A stretch of DNA of 64,000 nt from Bettongia penicillata ogilbyi (lineage: Eukaryota; Chordata; Mammalia; Diprotodontia; Potoroidae). The stretch is from positions 6,860,811 through 6,924,810 of the forward strand of contig JAJHZJ010000311.1 in the NCBI GenBank assembly GCA_023548195.1, in the 5' to 3' direction. Numbering within the stretch: the stretch's first letter is position 1; every line of letters begins with the position of its first letter. A model generated the notes under the pieces. The model made no database searches and was not told where the DNA came from. It worked only from the letters and a program-made list of their open reading frames with translations. This document shows positions 45,119 through 55,671 of this stretch, one piece after another. The translations under genes were made by a program, and so were the position numbers.

Positions 45119-46061
45119 ATGTCAAATTGGCAAGCAAGACAGGCAGCTTAGGCAACTTTGAGGCCCAGGCTCAAAAGTGAGTGCTTCAGACAAAAGAATC
45201 TAAAAAGAATCTAATCTTAGCAGCTTTTCATCATAGCTCACTCCTTACTGGGAAGGAGGCATCAGCAACCAGGCACACACTGAACCCTGCGCTATTGATT
45301 CTCTCTCCTGCTCTTGTACCAAGCCACAAAGTACTGCCAGACTCATAAGCACCCTTCTCCTAGTCATCCACATTGACTTTCAGTCTCTAATTTTGTGCAG
45401 ACGTTCCCAGAACACATTACTCTTTCTCATTTACTTGAATACACATCCAGAATACACACACACAATTACAATCTCTAACTTCTCCCATACCATAGACTCC
45501 ATAGCTCCCAAACCACTAAGTGATATACAACCAACCTGGAGACACCCTCCTGACACTCCTTCTTAACAGTCTCCTAAGAATTACAAATATTTATTTCCCT
45601 TTGCAGCTGTCCCCATGTGGTAGGAGATAATGAGGAAATCTTCTATGATGTAATACACCTGTATATCCCTGTTAGTCTGTCCCATTGTGCTCCAAACTCT
45701 TTACACAACTCATGTAAAGGGAAAAAGAGTTGAAATAAGCAAACGCAATAAAGTTACTATTAAAGTAGTAAGACTGGGGTAGTCTGATGTTTCATAAGAA
45801 CTATAAATGGCCCTTTTCTGTGGTCAGAGGAGCCTGTAATAACTGAAATAAAGAACTGATTTTTTTCCTATGAAGCAATGGGACACAGAGCAGTTAAATT
45901 CTGATAGGGGAAGGAAGGAGAAGACCCTGTGGAGAAAGTCGGGCTCAGGAAGAGTTGGGCAGAATTGAGAAGCCTTGAGCAGGAGGCGTAAGGATGAGGG
46001 TCATGGAAATGCTGGAAGGACTAGGCTGTACGGGTAGGGCTCTGAATTCAAATTTCAAAAA
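45119..46061. other. No gene or repeat identified
   Basis: About 940 bases; short ca-rich run at 45455-45467 and a weak reverse-L2 look at 45950-46030. Confidence 0.4.
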
Positions 46062-46149
46062 TTTCTGTGAAGTTTGGATTCACTAAAGGGCCCTACTTGA
46101 GGACCTAGAGGTCCACATGTGGCCTTGAGGTCACAGGTTCCCCACCCTT
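46062..46149. mobile_element. hAT MITE right half
   Basis: 'tgtgaagtttggattcac', 'cttgaggacctagaggtccacatgtggccttgagg', 'caggttccccaccctta' match the right half of the 43504-43707 element. Left half absent. Confidence 0.85.
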
Positions 46150-46394
46150 AGGCTAGGGTGATGAAAAAGTAGATGTAAAGTAATTGATGACTTCCCATTA
46201 CCCCAGCAGTTTAGTTCTTTAGAGCTTTAAAAAAAGTTTAAAAGGAATCAATGTTTTAATCTCCTTATTAGAAACAGTTAATTCTTAATTTCTCTGGGGT
46301 TTGTTATTATCCAGTTTGGGAATTATACAGGCTCTTTTCTTGTTTCTGCTCATTGGCTCATTGATTTTGAGCTCCAAGATCGCTTGTTCAACCA

Positions 46395-46530
46395 TTTTGT
46401 ATGTGGAAACTGAGGCCTAGAGAGAGTATGTGATTTGCCTAAAGTCATTCCTATCCTAAGTAGCAGAGGCAGGTTCAAAGTCAATCCTCTGACTCTGGAT
46501 CCAGAACTCATTCCCATTGCATGACCATCA
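46395..46530 (-). mobile_element. MIR
   Basis: 'accattttgtatgtggaaactgaggcctagagagag', 'gtgatttgcctaaagtc', 'agcagaggcaggttcaaag', 'ctctgactctggatcc'. Confidence 0.75.
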
Positions 46531-47091
46531 CTCCTTGGCTAATAATCACCTCCACCTGGGCATAATCAGGGTAAAGGAAAGGCTCCCAAAGTCAGATTGC
46601 TCTCAGTTGTTTCTTGCTGGCTTCTCTTGCAAAAGGTTTTGTTGGGGAGAAAGCTGAAACAATCCATTAAATTAAATTTGGATATTAATTACAGATTTCA
46701 ATCCTCTGTGCTTTCTCTGCTCCCTGCAAGCATGGATAATTGACATCTGGCTTCACCTTCGTTGCTCTTGGGACAACTTGACTCCCTTAGTGACATGATG
46801 GCCTCTTGGGCTCCCTTGTTTACCAGTGGAGGAGGTGTTGGGAGGGTGCCTGGTTCCCCTGGTCTCTTCCCATTCAGATTGTTGACAGCGTGGAGTGGTT
46901 CCAATAATCTCACTCACCTGTCTCAGAGAGTTAACTGGGGAGTGATTAAGATACTTTCCTAGCTCTTCAAAAAGTAAGGACTGTTCTCTGGGGTGGAAAA
47001 TACACCTGCCAGGTCTCCCAGGAGAAAAGGATATCAAGCTTTATGGACATTATATCCAAAACTGTCATTTGTCTTTTAAAATGGGTAGCTT
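46531..47091. other. No gene or repeat identified
   Basis: 46660-46710 is rich in attaaatt/taattac homeodomain-like words; nothing else seen. Confidence 0.4.
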
Positions 47092-47342
47092 TTGTTTTTG
47101 TGGTTCAGTTGTGTCTGATCCTACATGACCCTATTTGGTGGGTTTTCTCAGCAAAGATACTAGAGTGGTTTGCCATTTCCTTCTCCAGCTCATTTTACAG
47201 ATGAGGAAACTGAGACAGTGTTAAATGACTTGCCCAGGGTCATACTGTTCCTAAGTGTCTGAGTCTGGATTTGAACTCATAAAGATGAGTCTTCCTGATT
47301 CCAAGACCAGTGTTCTATTTGCTGGGTCACCTAGCTGCTCCA
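47092..47342 (-). mobile_element. Full-length tRNA-derived SINE
   Basis: Reverse tail 'tggttcagttgtgtctgatcc', 'gcaaagatactagagtggtttgccatttcc', core 'cattttacagatgaggaaactgag', head 'ctgggtcacctagctgctcc'. Confidence 0.92.
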
Positions 47343-47660
47343 TATCATTTATTTTTACATTACCTACATTCTCCCCTGTATCTATCCCTCTCCTTCCCCT
47401 CTCCTAGAAAGTCTCCTCTCATGTAACAAACAATGTTTTTAAAGAAAGAAAAAAGAAAAAGACAGAGCAAAACCTATCAATGCAGTTTTAAAGAAATCTG
47501 ACAGTTCCATAGGCACAGGTCGCATCCCCATTTGCAAAGAATGAGGGGTGGGGACAGAGTATCTTTTCACATCTACATGCTTTTTCTTTTTAATTTTGCA
47601 ACATTCTTTTTTGATGGTTTTCTGGTTATGAATCTTATAATTTCTCATGGGGGCAGGGGT
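47343..47660 (-). mobile_element. Probable LINE 3' UTR fragment
   Basis: Pyrimidine-rich start, an A-rich 'aaagaaagaaaaaagaaaaag' block, then 'cataggcacaggtcgcatcccc' and 'atcttttcacatctac'. I recall this as an L1-type 3' UTR but am not certain of the family. Confidence 0.4.
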
Positions 47661-47731
47661 TAGCCTGAACATGGAAAAGAGCAGGAGACATTGCTCTTGG
47701 TGAGCTGTTGTGGGCTGGTAGTAGCTGTGGC

Positions 47732-47847
47732 TAAAATAAAATAAATAAAATGAAATGAAATGAAATAAAATAAAATAAAATAAAATAAAATAAAATAAAA
47801 TAAAATAAAATAAAATAAAATAAAATAAAATAAAATAAAATAAAATA
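47732..47847 (+). repeat. (AAAAT)n pentanucleotide microsatellite
   Basis: About 20 AAAAT units after an irregular aaatgaaatg start. Confidence 0.97.
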
Positions 47848-48028
47848 AGCAGCCCCGGTCAGAGAAAAGCCCTGGTCTGGAACCACATTGTTGTAGTAGG
47901 AGAACTGTGTTTACAGTCAGACAAGGAGAACAGCAGAGGCCTTTCCCATTGCCACCCAAGGGCAGGTAAAGTTTTGTCTCAAGACAAGTCATACATTTGT
48001 GGGGATCAGGAAGGGTGAGCCACACCTT

Positions 48029-48700
48029 TCCAGAGCAACTGGGAACTGCAGAAGGAGCCTGTATGGAAAGAGAAAGCCATGACCACCTGGTGACACCTGC
48101 TGGGAGTAACTGGGAACTGCAGGAGGAGCCTGGATGGAATGAGAAAGCCATGACCACCTGGTGACACCTTCTGGGAGTAACTGGGAACTGCAGAAGGAGC
48201 CTGGATGGAAAGAGAAAGCCATGACCACCTGGTGACACCTGCTGGGAGTAACTGGGAACTGCAGGAGGAGCCTGGATGGAATGAGAAAGCCATGACCACC
48301 TGGTGACACCTTCTGGGAGTAACTGGGAACTGCAGAAGGAGCCTTGATGGAAAGAGAAAGCCATGACCACCTGGTGACACCTGCTGGGAGTAACTGGGAA
48401 CTGCAGGAGGAGCCTGGATGGAATGAGAACGCCATGACCACCTGGTGACACCTACTGGGAGTAACTGGGAACTGCAGGAGGAGCCTGGATGGAATGAGAA
48501 AGCCATGACCACCTGGTGACACCTGCTGGGAGTAACTGGGAACTGCAGGAGGAGCCTGGATGGAATGAGAAAGCCATGACCACCTGGTGACACCTGCTGG
48601 GAGTAACTGGGAATTGCAGGAGGAGCCTGGATGGAATGAGAACACCATGACCACCTGGTGACACCTGCTGGGAGTACCTAAGAACCGCAGAAAGACCTAT
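48029..48700 (+). repeat. 71-bp minisatellite, nine units, with higher-order structure
   Basis: Units begin at 48029, 48100, 48171, 48242, 48313, 48384, 48455, 48526 and 48597, with a decaying partial from 48668. Two unit types exist: B (gcagaaggagcc...ggaaagag) and A (gcaggaggagcc...ggaatgag). The order is B A B A B A A A A, so the first six units form three 142-bp dimers. Each unit has one or two cacctg words. Because 71 is not a multiple of three and the unit has no minus-strand stop in any frame, all three minus frames stay open across the array (263-, 221- and 195-residue frames); these are artefacts of the repeat. Confidence 0.97.
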
Positions 48701-49317
48701 AAGACAAATCAACACCTGAAAAACCTTCCTCAAGAACTAAGAAATAGTGGAGTTGGCACCTTACAGGGAACAATACAGCTTCAAATCAAATTGTGCTGAA
48801 AAAAAGTAGCCTAAAATATCCAGAACATTCATCTTAAAAACCAGTGGCAAAACTCAACTGCACCATGGTTCCAGTCTAGGAACAGTAACTTTACATGCAG
48901 GTCAATAAGCAAACAGCAGCACCAGAGACCACAGCCAAGGGAAGGACGGTTGGAGGGGATCCTGCATATTTAGAAATGAAAGTCACCAGGAGCTTATCTT
49001 GATCTTTGGGAGACATTTATTGAAGGGTTTCTATTTGTTTTCTGAGGTTCCTGTTTTGTGTTCCCTGAACTTTCAATAAAACTTACACTCCCCTTTTGTG
49101 ATGAGAGCTACATGCTGGCAAAGGTAGTTGTTGCCAATTTGCCAGGTGGAGTCAGGTAGGGATTTTCCCAGATTTGCTAGGATGAGGTTATTATAAACCA
49201 GAGATATGAACAGTGCCCCCAGAATGTGCCCCAAGTTCTTCACTTCTTGAGAGTCTCTGATATTGGAGTTACACATTTTCCTGCTGTCTCTGGAAAGGAC
49301 CCATTAACCCTTCATTG
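48701..49317. other. Unassigned; polyadenylation-like signal at 49074
   Basis: 'ctttcaataaaacttacactcccc' followed by a gt-rich stretch resembles a 3' end of a transcript or LTR. No coding sequence or family match. Confidence 0.35.
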
Positions 49318-49482
49318 TGATTCAGTGGAACATGCTGAATTTGCAGTCAGAGTACCTAGATTTTGCAACCATGGGCCACTTGTTTAATCACCTCCCTAGA
49401 TCTTAGTCTGCTCATCTGCAAAATGAAGGTTTGTACTAGACAGTAAGTTCCCTTCCTGGTCCAGAACCATGATCCTCTGACC
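49318..49482 (+). mobile_element. MIR-type SINE
   Basis: 'gattcagtggaacatgctg', 'tttgcagtcagagtacc', 'tgctcatctgcaaaatgaagg', 'ccagaaccatgatcctctgacc'. Confidence 0.7.
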
Positions 49483-50139
49483 TTTCTACCTCAGGGGCCA
49501 CAGGTTCAGAAAACCAAAGTGATTTTTCCCAGACTTTTCACAAGGTATCAGTTGAACTTTGTCTCTAGCTTTTCATTTGAGTTTTCTAGATGTTTCCACC
49601 TCTTTTTTTCCTGCCATAATTTGATTTTTAGCTATATTTTTTTCTTTACCTTGAAAAGCAGAGGAATGCAAACAATGTCATTTCCTTACTTAAGGCAATT
49701 GGAGGGGGAATGGAGAGGATGGAGAGAAAGGCACAGGAAAATGGAGGTTAGCAAATGGTCTGGTTTGGGTGGATTAAGAGGGAACAGTGAAATCCAGAAC
49801 AGAGACTAGGCCAGGCTACACTATTCCTTTTAGACTGGGCCAGTCTTACGTGTTTAGGCAATTGCTTGGGTTATATAAATCTGAGGGGTACAAGACAAGG
49901 GACCCTGGCTTAACACGTCTCACCTCACACAAGCATCATGGCATCTGTAAATGAATTCCTTTAAATTAAGTCATTTTAGTAGACAAGACAAGTAGTTAAA
50001 TAGACAGGAGTCCCTAATATAAATATACCTGGGAGGCACAATATCTTAAAATGTTATTGTTATAATATCACTTTCGAAGGATTAGAAACATTTATTTAGG
50101 GTTAAGAAGTTCCTTAAGAGTTATCTAGTCCAAATCCAA
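49483..50139. other. No gene or repeat identified
   Basis: AT-rich; the open frame at 49519-49809 has no domain. 50085-50139 may be a MIR-like remnant. Confidence 0.4.
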
Positions 50140-50312
50140 ACACTAGCTGTGTGACCCTGGACAAGTCATTTTAACCCAGTTTGCCTCAGTTTCCTCATAT
50201 GTAAAATGAGCTGGAGAAGAAAATGATAAATCACTTCTAGTATTTTTGCCAAGAAAATGCCAAATAGGGACATGAAGACTTAGACACAACTAAAAACAAC
50301 TGAACAAGGAAT
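50140..50312 (+). mobile_element. tRNA-derived SINE, head missing
   Basis: 'actagctgtgtgaccctggacaagtc', 'cctcagtttcctcatatgtaaaatgagctggag', 'gccaagaaaatgccaaatagg', 'cacaactaaaaacaactgaac'. Confidence 0.85.
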
Positions 50313-50438
50313 CCAAATCCCTTTGTTTTATTTATGAAAAATCTAAGGTCTTGAGCCTTTCCCTATTCCAATCCATTCTCCATTCAGCCACTAAAGTGAT
50401 TTTCCTAAAACATAGGTCTCATCATATTCCCTCCCCCC

Positions 50439-51333
50439 GTGGCAGGAGCCAAGATGGCAGAGTAGAAAGATTCACATATACTAGCTCCTAACACACAGCC
50501 CATAAAATACCTGTACAGAAGAACTCCCAACATATTCTTGAGCAGCAGAAACTACACATCAATGGAGTGGAAGAGATTTCTGTTCCAGAGAGACCTGAAA
50601 AACAGACACCAAAGGTCCATCACACACTGGACCTAGAGTGGAGTCCAGCCCTGCCTTCGCTGTGCAGCATGGAGAGGCGCAGATCCGAGCAGGCTTCAGG
50701 GACAGAAGTCCCTCCCACCCACAGGTGCCAAAGGTCAGTGAGAGGGCCTTTTCAGCCTACGGAGAGGGGAGCGGGGTGTCTCCATAACTCAGGCCCCCTT
50801 GGGAGGCAGCAGCAGACAGGGGCTCCCAAAGCAGATAGGAGCTCGGATCCATTGTTGAAGGTCTCTGCTCAAACCCCCTGAGGGAACTGAGCCCTGTGTA
50901 GTGGCTCTGCCCCCACCTGAGCAGCTGAACTTAATGTCACAGTGAATAGTAGCCTCTCCCCCGCTAAAAGCCCTAAGCCTGGGAAGCAGCATTTGAATCT
51001 TAGCCCCTAAGCACTAGCCAGGTAGATCTGGAGGCCAAGTGGGTGTAGAGAGGAATCTCAGAAATCAAGTAACTGGCTGGGAAAATGCCCAGAAAAGGGA
51101 AAAAAAAAATAAGACCATAGAAGGTTACTTTCTTGGTGAACAGATATCTCCTCCCATCTTTTCTGATGAGGAAGAACAATGCTTACTATCAAGGAAAGAC
51201 ATAGAAGTCAAGGCTTCTGTATCCCAAACATCCAAAATAAATGTTCAATGGGCTCAGGCCATGGAAGAGCCAAAAAGGGTTTTGAAAATCAAGTTAGACA
51301 GGTGGAGGAAAAACTGGGAAGAGAAATGAGAGA
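50439..51333 (+). mobile_element. L1 5' end, 3'-truncated inside ORF1
   Basis: Begins with the marsupial L1/HAL1 5' terminus ('ggcaggagccaagatggcag', 'agtagaaagattcacatatactagctcc'), carries the 5' UTR and the start of ORF1, and stops at 51333 without poly(A). It is flanked by a perfect 16-bp duplication catattccctcccccc (50423-50438 and 51334-51349). The matching region in the other element is 58640-59526 (reverse). Confidence 0.9.
51085..51333 (+). pseudogene. L1 ORF1 N-terminus
   Basis: The frame that begins atgcccagaaaaggg (MPRKGKK...) is followed by TIEGYFLGEQISPPIFSDEE, KASVSQTSK and WAQAMEEPKRV; about 80 residues of the N-terminal and early coiled-coil part of L1 ORF1p. A small indel in the a-run after the start moves frame. 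The gene is cut off by the insertion boundary. Confidence 0.8.
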
Positions 51334-51825
51334 CATATTCCCTCCCCCCTCCCCCACCATCTCCCAAAAATCCCTATTGCCTCCAGGATCAAATACAAAA
51401 TGCTGTTTCGCATTCAAAGATCTTCAGAACTTAGCCCCCTCCAGACTTCTTATACCTCACTCCCCAGCATGCACTGGCCAGTGACACTGGACTGCTGGCT
51501 GATATCCCCAAACAAGAAACTATCTCTTGGCTCTGGGCATTCTCTCTGGCTGTTGCCATGCCTGGGACACTCCTTCCTCTGCTCTGACTGTTGGCTTCCT
51601 TGACTTCTTTTAGTCCCAACTAGAATCCCACCTTCTGTAGGAAGTCTTCCTTAACCTGTCTCAATTCCATTGCTTTCCCTCTGTTTCCCCTTTTCCTGTG
51701 TAAACTTCCTTGTTAGCTTCTTGAGGGCCTTTTTCCTCTTTCTGTGTCTCCAGCACTTAGCACAGTGCCTGGCACATAGTAGGCACTTAATAAATGTCTG
51801 TTGAGTTGAAGTGAAGTGATTTGCT

Positions 51826-52066
51826 GAGGGTTAGTCACTTTAGTCATGTCCTACTCTTTGTGACCTCATTTGGGGTTTTCTTGGCAAAGATACTGGAGCG
51901 GTTTACCATTTCCTTCTCCAGCTCATTTTGTAAATGAGGAATGAGGCAGGCAGGGTGAAGTGACTTGCCCAGGGTCCCACAGCTAGTAAGTGTCTGTGGT
52001 CAGATCTGAACTCAGGTCTTTCTGACTCTACTTCCTGCTCTATTCACCGTGCCACCTCACTGCCCA
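51826..52066 (-). mobile_element. Full-length tRNA-derived SINE
   Basis: 'agtcactttagtcatgtcctactc', 'ggcaaagatactggagcggtttacc', 'gtgaagtgacttgcccagggtcccacagctag', head 'caccgtgccacctcactgccc'. Confidence 0.92.
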
Positions 52067-52069
52067 TGG

Positions 52070-52760
52070 GTGGGTAATAACTGGCAGAGTCTAGATTTGA
52101 AGTCAGGTTGAAGTGGACATTATTCCTCCCTGCACCCTAGGTTGAGAGATATCTGTTAGGTTACTGGGCAGGGTTGGATAACTTGCCTAGTAACAGTTTT
52201 TCTGTTGTTGGGCCCCTGTCAAAATGTTATTCCCCTTTGGTTTAATATCTGATGAATTGTTAACAGTCATTTTTTGTTTAGTCCATTTGCATGGTAACCA
52301 CCTGTGCCCCCCTAATGTTAGACCCCCATTGCCAGGTAACCACCTTCTGCTGAGGCCCCTCCTTCCTGACAACTACTCTGTTGAATGACAACCAGTCTGC
52401 GATTGGATACCTCTCCTGGCACCTATTTTCTGTTAGGGGTCCTTTGCCTAGTAGCATCCTGACAACCACCTTCTGTTTGGGGTTCTTGCTTAGCAGCAAG
52501 CCCCATTCTTGCTCTGTCAGAACTCTCTTTATTGTGGAAACCGCAAGGCTGTACCAAGTAGCACCGAAATGCTTAAAATGCACTCACCCACCTCAGTTTG
52601 GAGCTGTCTCCTCTGGGTTTCTCCATGAGGCAGCCACCACCCTGGCTAATAAATGATGCTCTCGAAATTCCCAATTAATTTTGCCTGTGATTTATTAAGT
52701 CTGTCCATTTCAAGGTTATCTGACTCCAAATCCAGTGTTTTTTCTGCTACTCAAGTCAGA
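52070..52760 (-). mobile_element. MIR-like SINE, host of the solo LTR
   Basis: 'aactggcagagtctagatttgaagtcaggt' (52079-52108) and 'aggttatctgactccaaatccagtg' (52713-52737) join into one reverse MIR when the LTR is removed. Confidence 0.7.
52109..52712 (+). mobile_element. Solo LTR of an endogenous retrovirus (class I-like), 604 bp
   Basis: Starts TGAAGTGGACA and ends TGTCCATTTCA: 11-bp inverted ends with one mismatch, in the TG...CA form of LTRs. A 4-bp duplication aggt flanks it (52105-52108, 52713-52716), the size made by gammaretrovirus-type integrases. Inside are a repeated word (caaccaccttctg / aaccaccttctg) in the U3-like part, cgattgg at 52400, and aataaatg at 52649 as the polyadenylation signal. 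There is no internal viral sequence beside it, so it is a recombination remnant. Confidence 0.85.
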
Positions 52761-53319
52761 GCAAATTGTCTAGGGAAACATGCCAAAGCTATCCCTAGAA
52801 GGAGGTTCTTTTAGCCAAAATTAATGCCTATTCCTCTGTCAGTCACATCGTTCATATACAAACTTCCTCTGTACTAAAAACTAGTTGTGTTTTGCGTTCT
52901 GTCACCCCCAGTGTCCCAAAGCGCAGCGTCCTACTTGGGTGTCACCTCCTTCCCGTTGGGTCTCCTTCCACATACATACATGCTTCCTACTACTATATTT
53001 CCTTGCTCCTACAACCTCCTCAGCTCCAGGCTCTTCTGGTTTTTCCAAGGTGGTAACTATTGTAAATGAGACAAGGACTTGGCATGACCTCGTCATGATG
53101 AGGAGGGTTCAAAATGCCCTGTTACGACCTGTTAATCAAATAGCAGTTTTCAGCACTGGATGCTGTCAGGTCCTCATGGCTGATGAAGATAAGATATAGT
53201 TTTCATTACTCCAATGGGATTCTACCAATTTGAATGTATATCCCAAGGAATTTCTGGGGTACTTACCACTTTTTAGCAGATCTTGGAAAAAAATGGTTAG
53301 TAAGAACTGGGAAAGTTAG
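52761..53319. other. No gene or repeat identified
   Basis: The forward open frame at 52885-53199 has no domain. Confidence 0.45.
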
Positions 53320-53478
53320 AAAGTTGCTTGGCAGAAAATAGATTCAGATCAACAGTTATGCCATATAGTATATAATAAGGTCCAAATGGATAGTTGACCT
53401 AACACATCATTAAGAAACTAGAGGAGAATGGGAGGAGATAACTTTCAGATACCTGACTGAAGGAGGCTTCATAATTAA
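53320..53478 (+). mobile_element. L1 ORF2 fragment
   Basis: 'cagatcaacagttatgccatatag', 'aaggtccaaatggatagttgacc', 'aaactagaggagaatggg' fit the ORF2 region upstream of the C-terminus. Confidence 0.5.
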
Positions 53479-53544
53479 ACAATGTCTTTGGGGCATAGTT
53501 CCAAATGGCTAGTTCACAGCTTTAACAACAGTGCCTTAATAATA

Positions 53545-53708
53545 AAATTAACAGCTCACATTTATATAGGTTTATTATGTGTCAGGCACTGTGCTGATTG
53601 TTTTACGATTACATTCTTATTTGATCTTAACAATAGCCTGGGAGACAGATGCTATTATCACCCCCATTTTACAGATGGGGAAACTGAGGCAAAGAGGTTA
53701 AGTGACAT
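53545..53708 (-). mobile_element. MIR inside the L1
   Basis: 'agctcacatttatataggtttattatgtgtcaggcactgtgc', 'cccattttacagatggggaaactgaggcaaagaggttaagtga'. Confidence 0.85.
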
Positions 53709-53915
53709 TGGTGTACCTGTTTTTCTAAATCTCTTCCAGCAATTGCCATTTTCCTTTTTTTTTTTTTTATCATCTTAGTCAATCCAATGGGTGTGAGGTG
53801 GTACCTCAGAGTTGTTTTAATTTACATTTCTTTAATTACTAGAGATTTAGAGAATTTTTTAATATAGCTATTGATAACTTTGATTTCTTTTTCTGAAAAC
53901 TGCCTACTCATATGG

Positions 53916-54455
53916 AGTGTTCAGAGAGGATTAGTACCTCTGGTACAAAGGCTTGCTAAGCCCTTTTCAGGGTGGCTCACCCACCCTTGGTGTTCACTTT
54001 TCACCCAACTCTTACCTGTGACTCTGAGAAACTGGGTTTCTCATACCTGGGTAAAACTGTCTCAGTGGATATGTTAAATTTGGTAGAAAGTAGAAGGTAA
54101 CTGACAGACTTCAAACTCATTAGTGAGGGAAGGAGATGTCTACCCCAAGCATGTGGAGACTTCTCCCAGGAGAATGGGCAGATAAGAACAATTTGTTCCA
54201 GAGACCATGAGGGCAACTGAAACAGGCCCTCTGAAGTGGTGAGAGCTTGGCCAGACATGGAAGACGCCAGGCTCATCCACTATATCCCAAGCCATCGCCA
54301 GGCATCCTGACATTTGTCTTACCACTGGACTTCAACGACTCAGGAAGAAAGAGAGAGACTGATGACATTGTGCAGCTCGGCCTCATTTAAATCCAATTCT
54401 CACACAAATCAAGACAATCACAATGTCCTTGTTTCTTTTCAAAACTGAAAGATGA
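53916..54455 (+). mobile_element. RTE-type LINE 3' end inserted in the L1
   Basis: The last part carries 'ccactggacttcaacgactcagg', 'gagagactgatgacattgtgcagctcggcctc', 'caattctcacacaaatcaag' and 'tgtccttgtttcttttcaaaactgaaag', the RTE 3' terminus. The flanks ctactcatat (53904) and ctacttatat (54456) look like a 10-bp target duplication with one change. Confidence 0.65.
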
Positions 54456-55339
54456 ACTACTTATATTCTTTGACTATTTATCAATTGGGAATTGACTTTT
54501 TTCTTGTAAATTTGCCTCAGTTGCCTTACATATTTTGAAAGTAAGACCTTTATCAGAGAAACTTGCCACAAAGATTTGTTTCCCAGTTTCCTGCTTTTCT
54601 TCAAATTTTAGATTTGTTGTTTTTTGTGTGCAAAAACTTTGAATTTTTGTCAAAGAATGAGCTCTTGCCCCTGTAGCTGGGACCTTTGGGTTTATCAAAC
54701 ACTTTATTACTGTGTTTATTTATTTCTGCATATTGTATACCTAATCTATTCTGCTTATCAACCTTTCTATTTCTTACCCAGTACCAAATTGTTTTGAGGA
54801 TTACAACCTTGAAGTATAGTTTGAGATCTAGTACTACTGGTCCTCCTTTTTCCCCATTTCCCCCCATTAATTCCTTTCATATTCTTGACTTTTTGTTTCT
54901 CCAGATGAACTTTGTTATTATTTTTCTATATTTCTAATTTTTGGTATGGCATTGAATAAAAAATTAATTTAAGTAGAATTGCTACTTTATTATATTGGTT
55001 CAGCCTAGTCATGAGCATTTAATCTTTTTCCAACATTTAGATATTTATATTTCTTTTCATATAATCTCTCCTCCCCCATGCCCACCTTGGGCTCAGCTAA
55101 GTTTTTAGCACTTATTTCTTGCTCCATACATACATAGCTAAGGTCTCACTTGCTTTCAATCTCTTTTCTCCAGCTTAGAATTATGACCTAGAACTGGGTA
55201 ATGGGTGACAGAGCTTCCAGCTCCTTCAGTTCTTGTTTCCAACACTGATTCAGGGATTCTCTGGGATCTCTTTCTGCCATGGTGTTTCCAGCTATGGTAT
55301 TCAGTCTCAACCTTCCTACCATTCCTGTATGTGTTTGTC

Positions 55340-55634
55340 CTTCATTGCCGAAGAAGACCACGCCATCAGAGATATGATGACATGATTTGCACTTGACTTT
55401 GCTTTAAGTGAGAGAGGGCTGTGCAGGTCTCCAGCCTCACATTTCCTCCAGAGCCATCTGAATCTAGTGACCAGATATTCATCAGGGTGACTGGAGATGA
55501 CCCAGAATGAGGCAATTGAGGTTAAGTGATTTGCCCAAGGTCACACAGCTAGTGAGTATCAAGTGTCTGAGGTGAGATTTGAACTCAGGTCCTCCTGACT
55601 CTTGCTCTATTCACTGCACCACCTAGCTGCCCAG
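55340..55634 (-). mobile_element. tRNA-RTE composite SINE, left arm of a pair
   Basis: Reverse copy with RTE tail ('ccttcattgccgaagaagacc', 'gtgagagagggctgtgcaggtctcc', 'gaccagatattcatcagggtgactgg'), core ('gaggttaagtgatttgcccaaggtcacacagc') and intact head ('ctgcaccacctagctgccc'). Confidence 0.92.
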
Positions 55635-55671
55635 GCCTGCTTTTTTTTCTTCATGTATTTGCATCCCCCTC

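Larger units (their letters stand above)
50355..51815 (+). mobile_element. L2 LINE 3' end split by an L1 fragment
   Basis: Left part 'cttgagcctttccctattccaatccattctcc' and 'gtgattttcctaaaacataggtc' (50355-50438), right part 'tccctattgcctccaggatcaaatac', 'gttgccatgcctgggacactcc', 'cacttagcacagtgcctggcacatagtaggcac' and 'ttaataaatgtctgttgag' (51334-51815) make a continuous L2 C-terminal ORF and 3' UTR once the L1 is removed. Confidence 0.88.
53485..55075 (-). mobile_element. Old L1 ORF2 C-terminal third, interrupted twice
   Basis: Reverse ORF2: 'gggcatagttccaaatggctagttcacagc' (53493), after a MIR 'ccaatgggtgtgaggtggtacctcagagttgttttaattt' (53785), then after an RTE insert 'tctttgactatttatcaattggga', 'agtaagacctttatcagagaaacttgcc', 'tttgtgtgcaaaaactttg', 'atcaaacactttattactgtg' to about 55075. 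Confidence 0.8.

Noticed and set aside
47660..48654. Minus-strand open frames of 263, 221 and 195 residues
   Set aside because: They run through the 71-bp minisatellite, and the longest also through the AAAAT tract. All three frames are open because the unit lacks stops, and the predicted proteins are pure repeat translations.
48029..48700. Possible CRISPR-like regular array
   Set aside because: Units are tandem with no unique spacers, 71 bp long and in eukaryotic DNA; it is a minisatellite.
55618..55637. SINE heads as tRNA genes
   Set aside because: The A-box and B-box-like words belong to tRNA-derived SINEs. No copy here folds as an intact tRNA as far as I can see, and all continue into SINE bodies.
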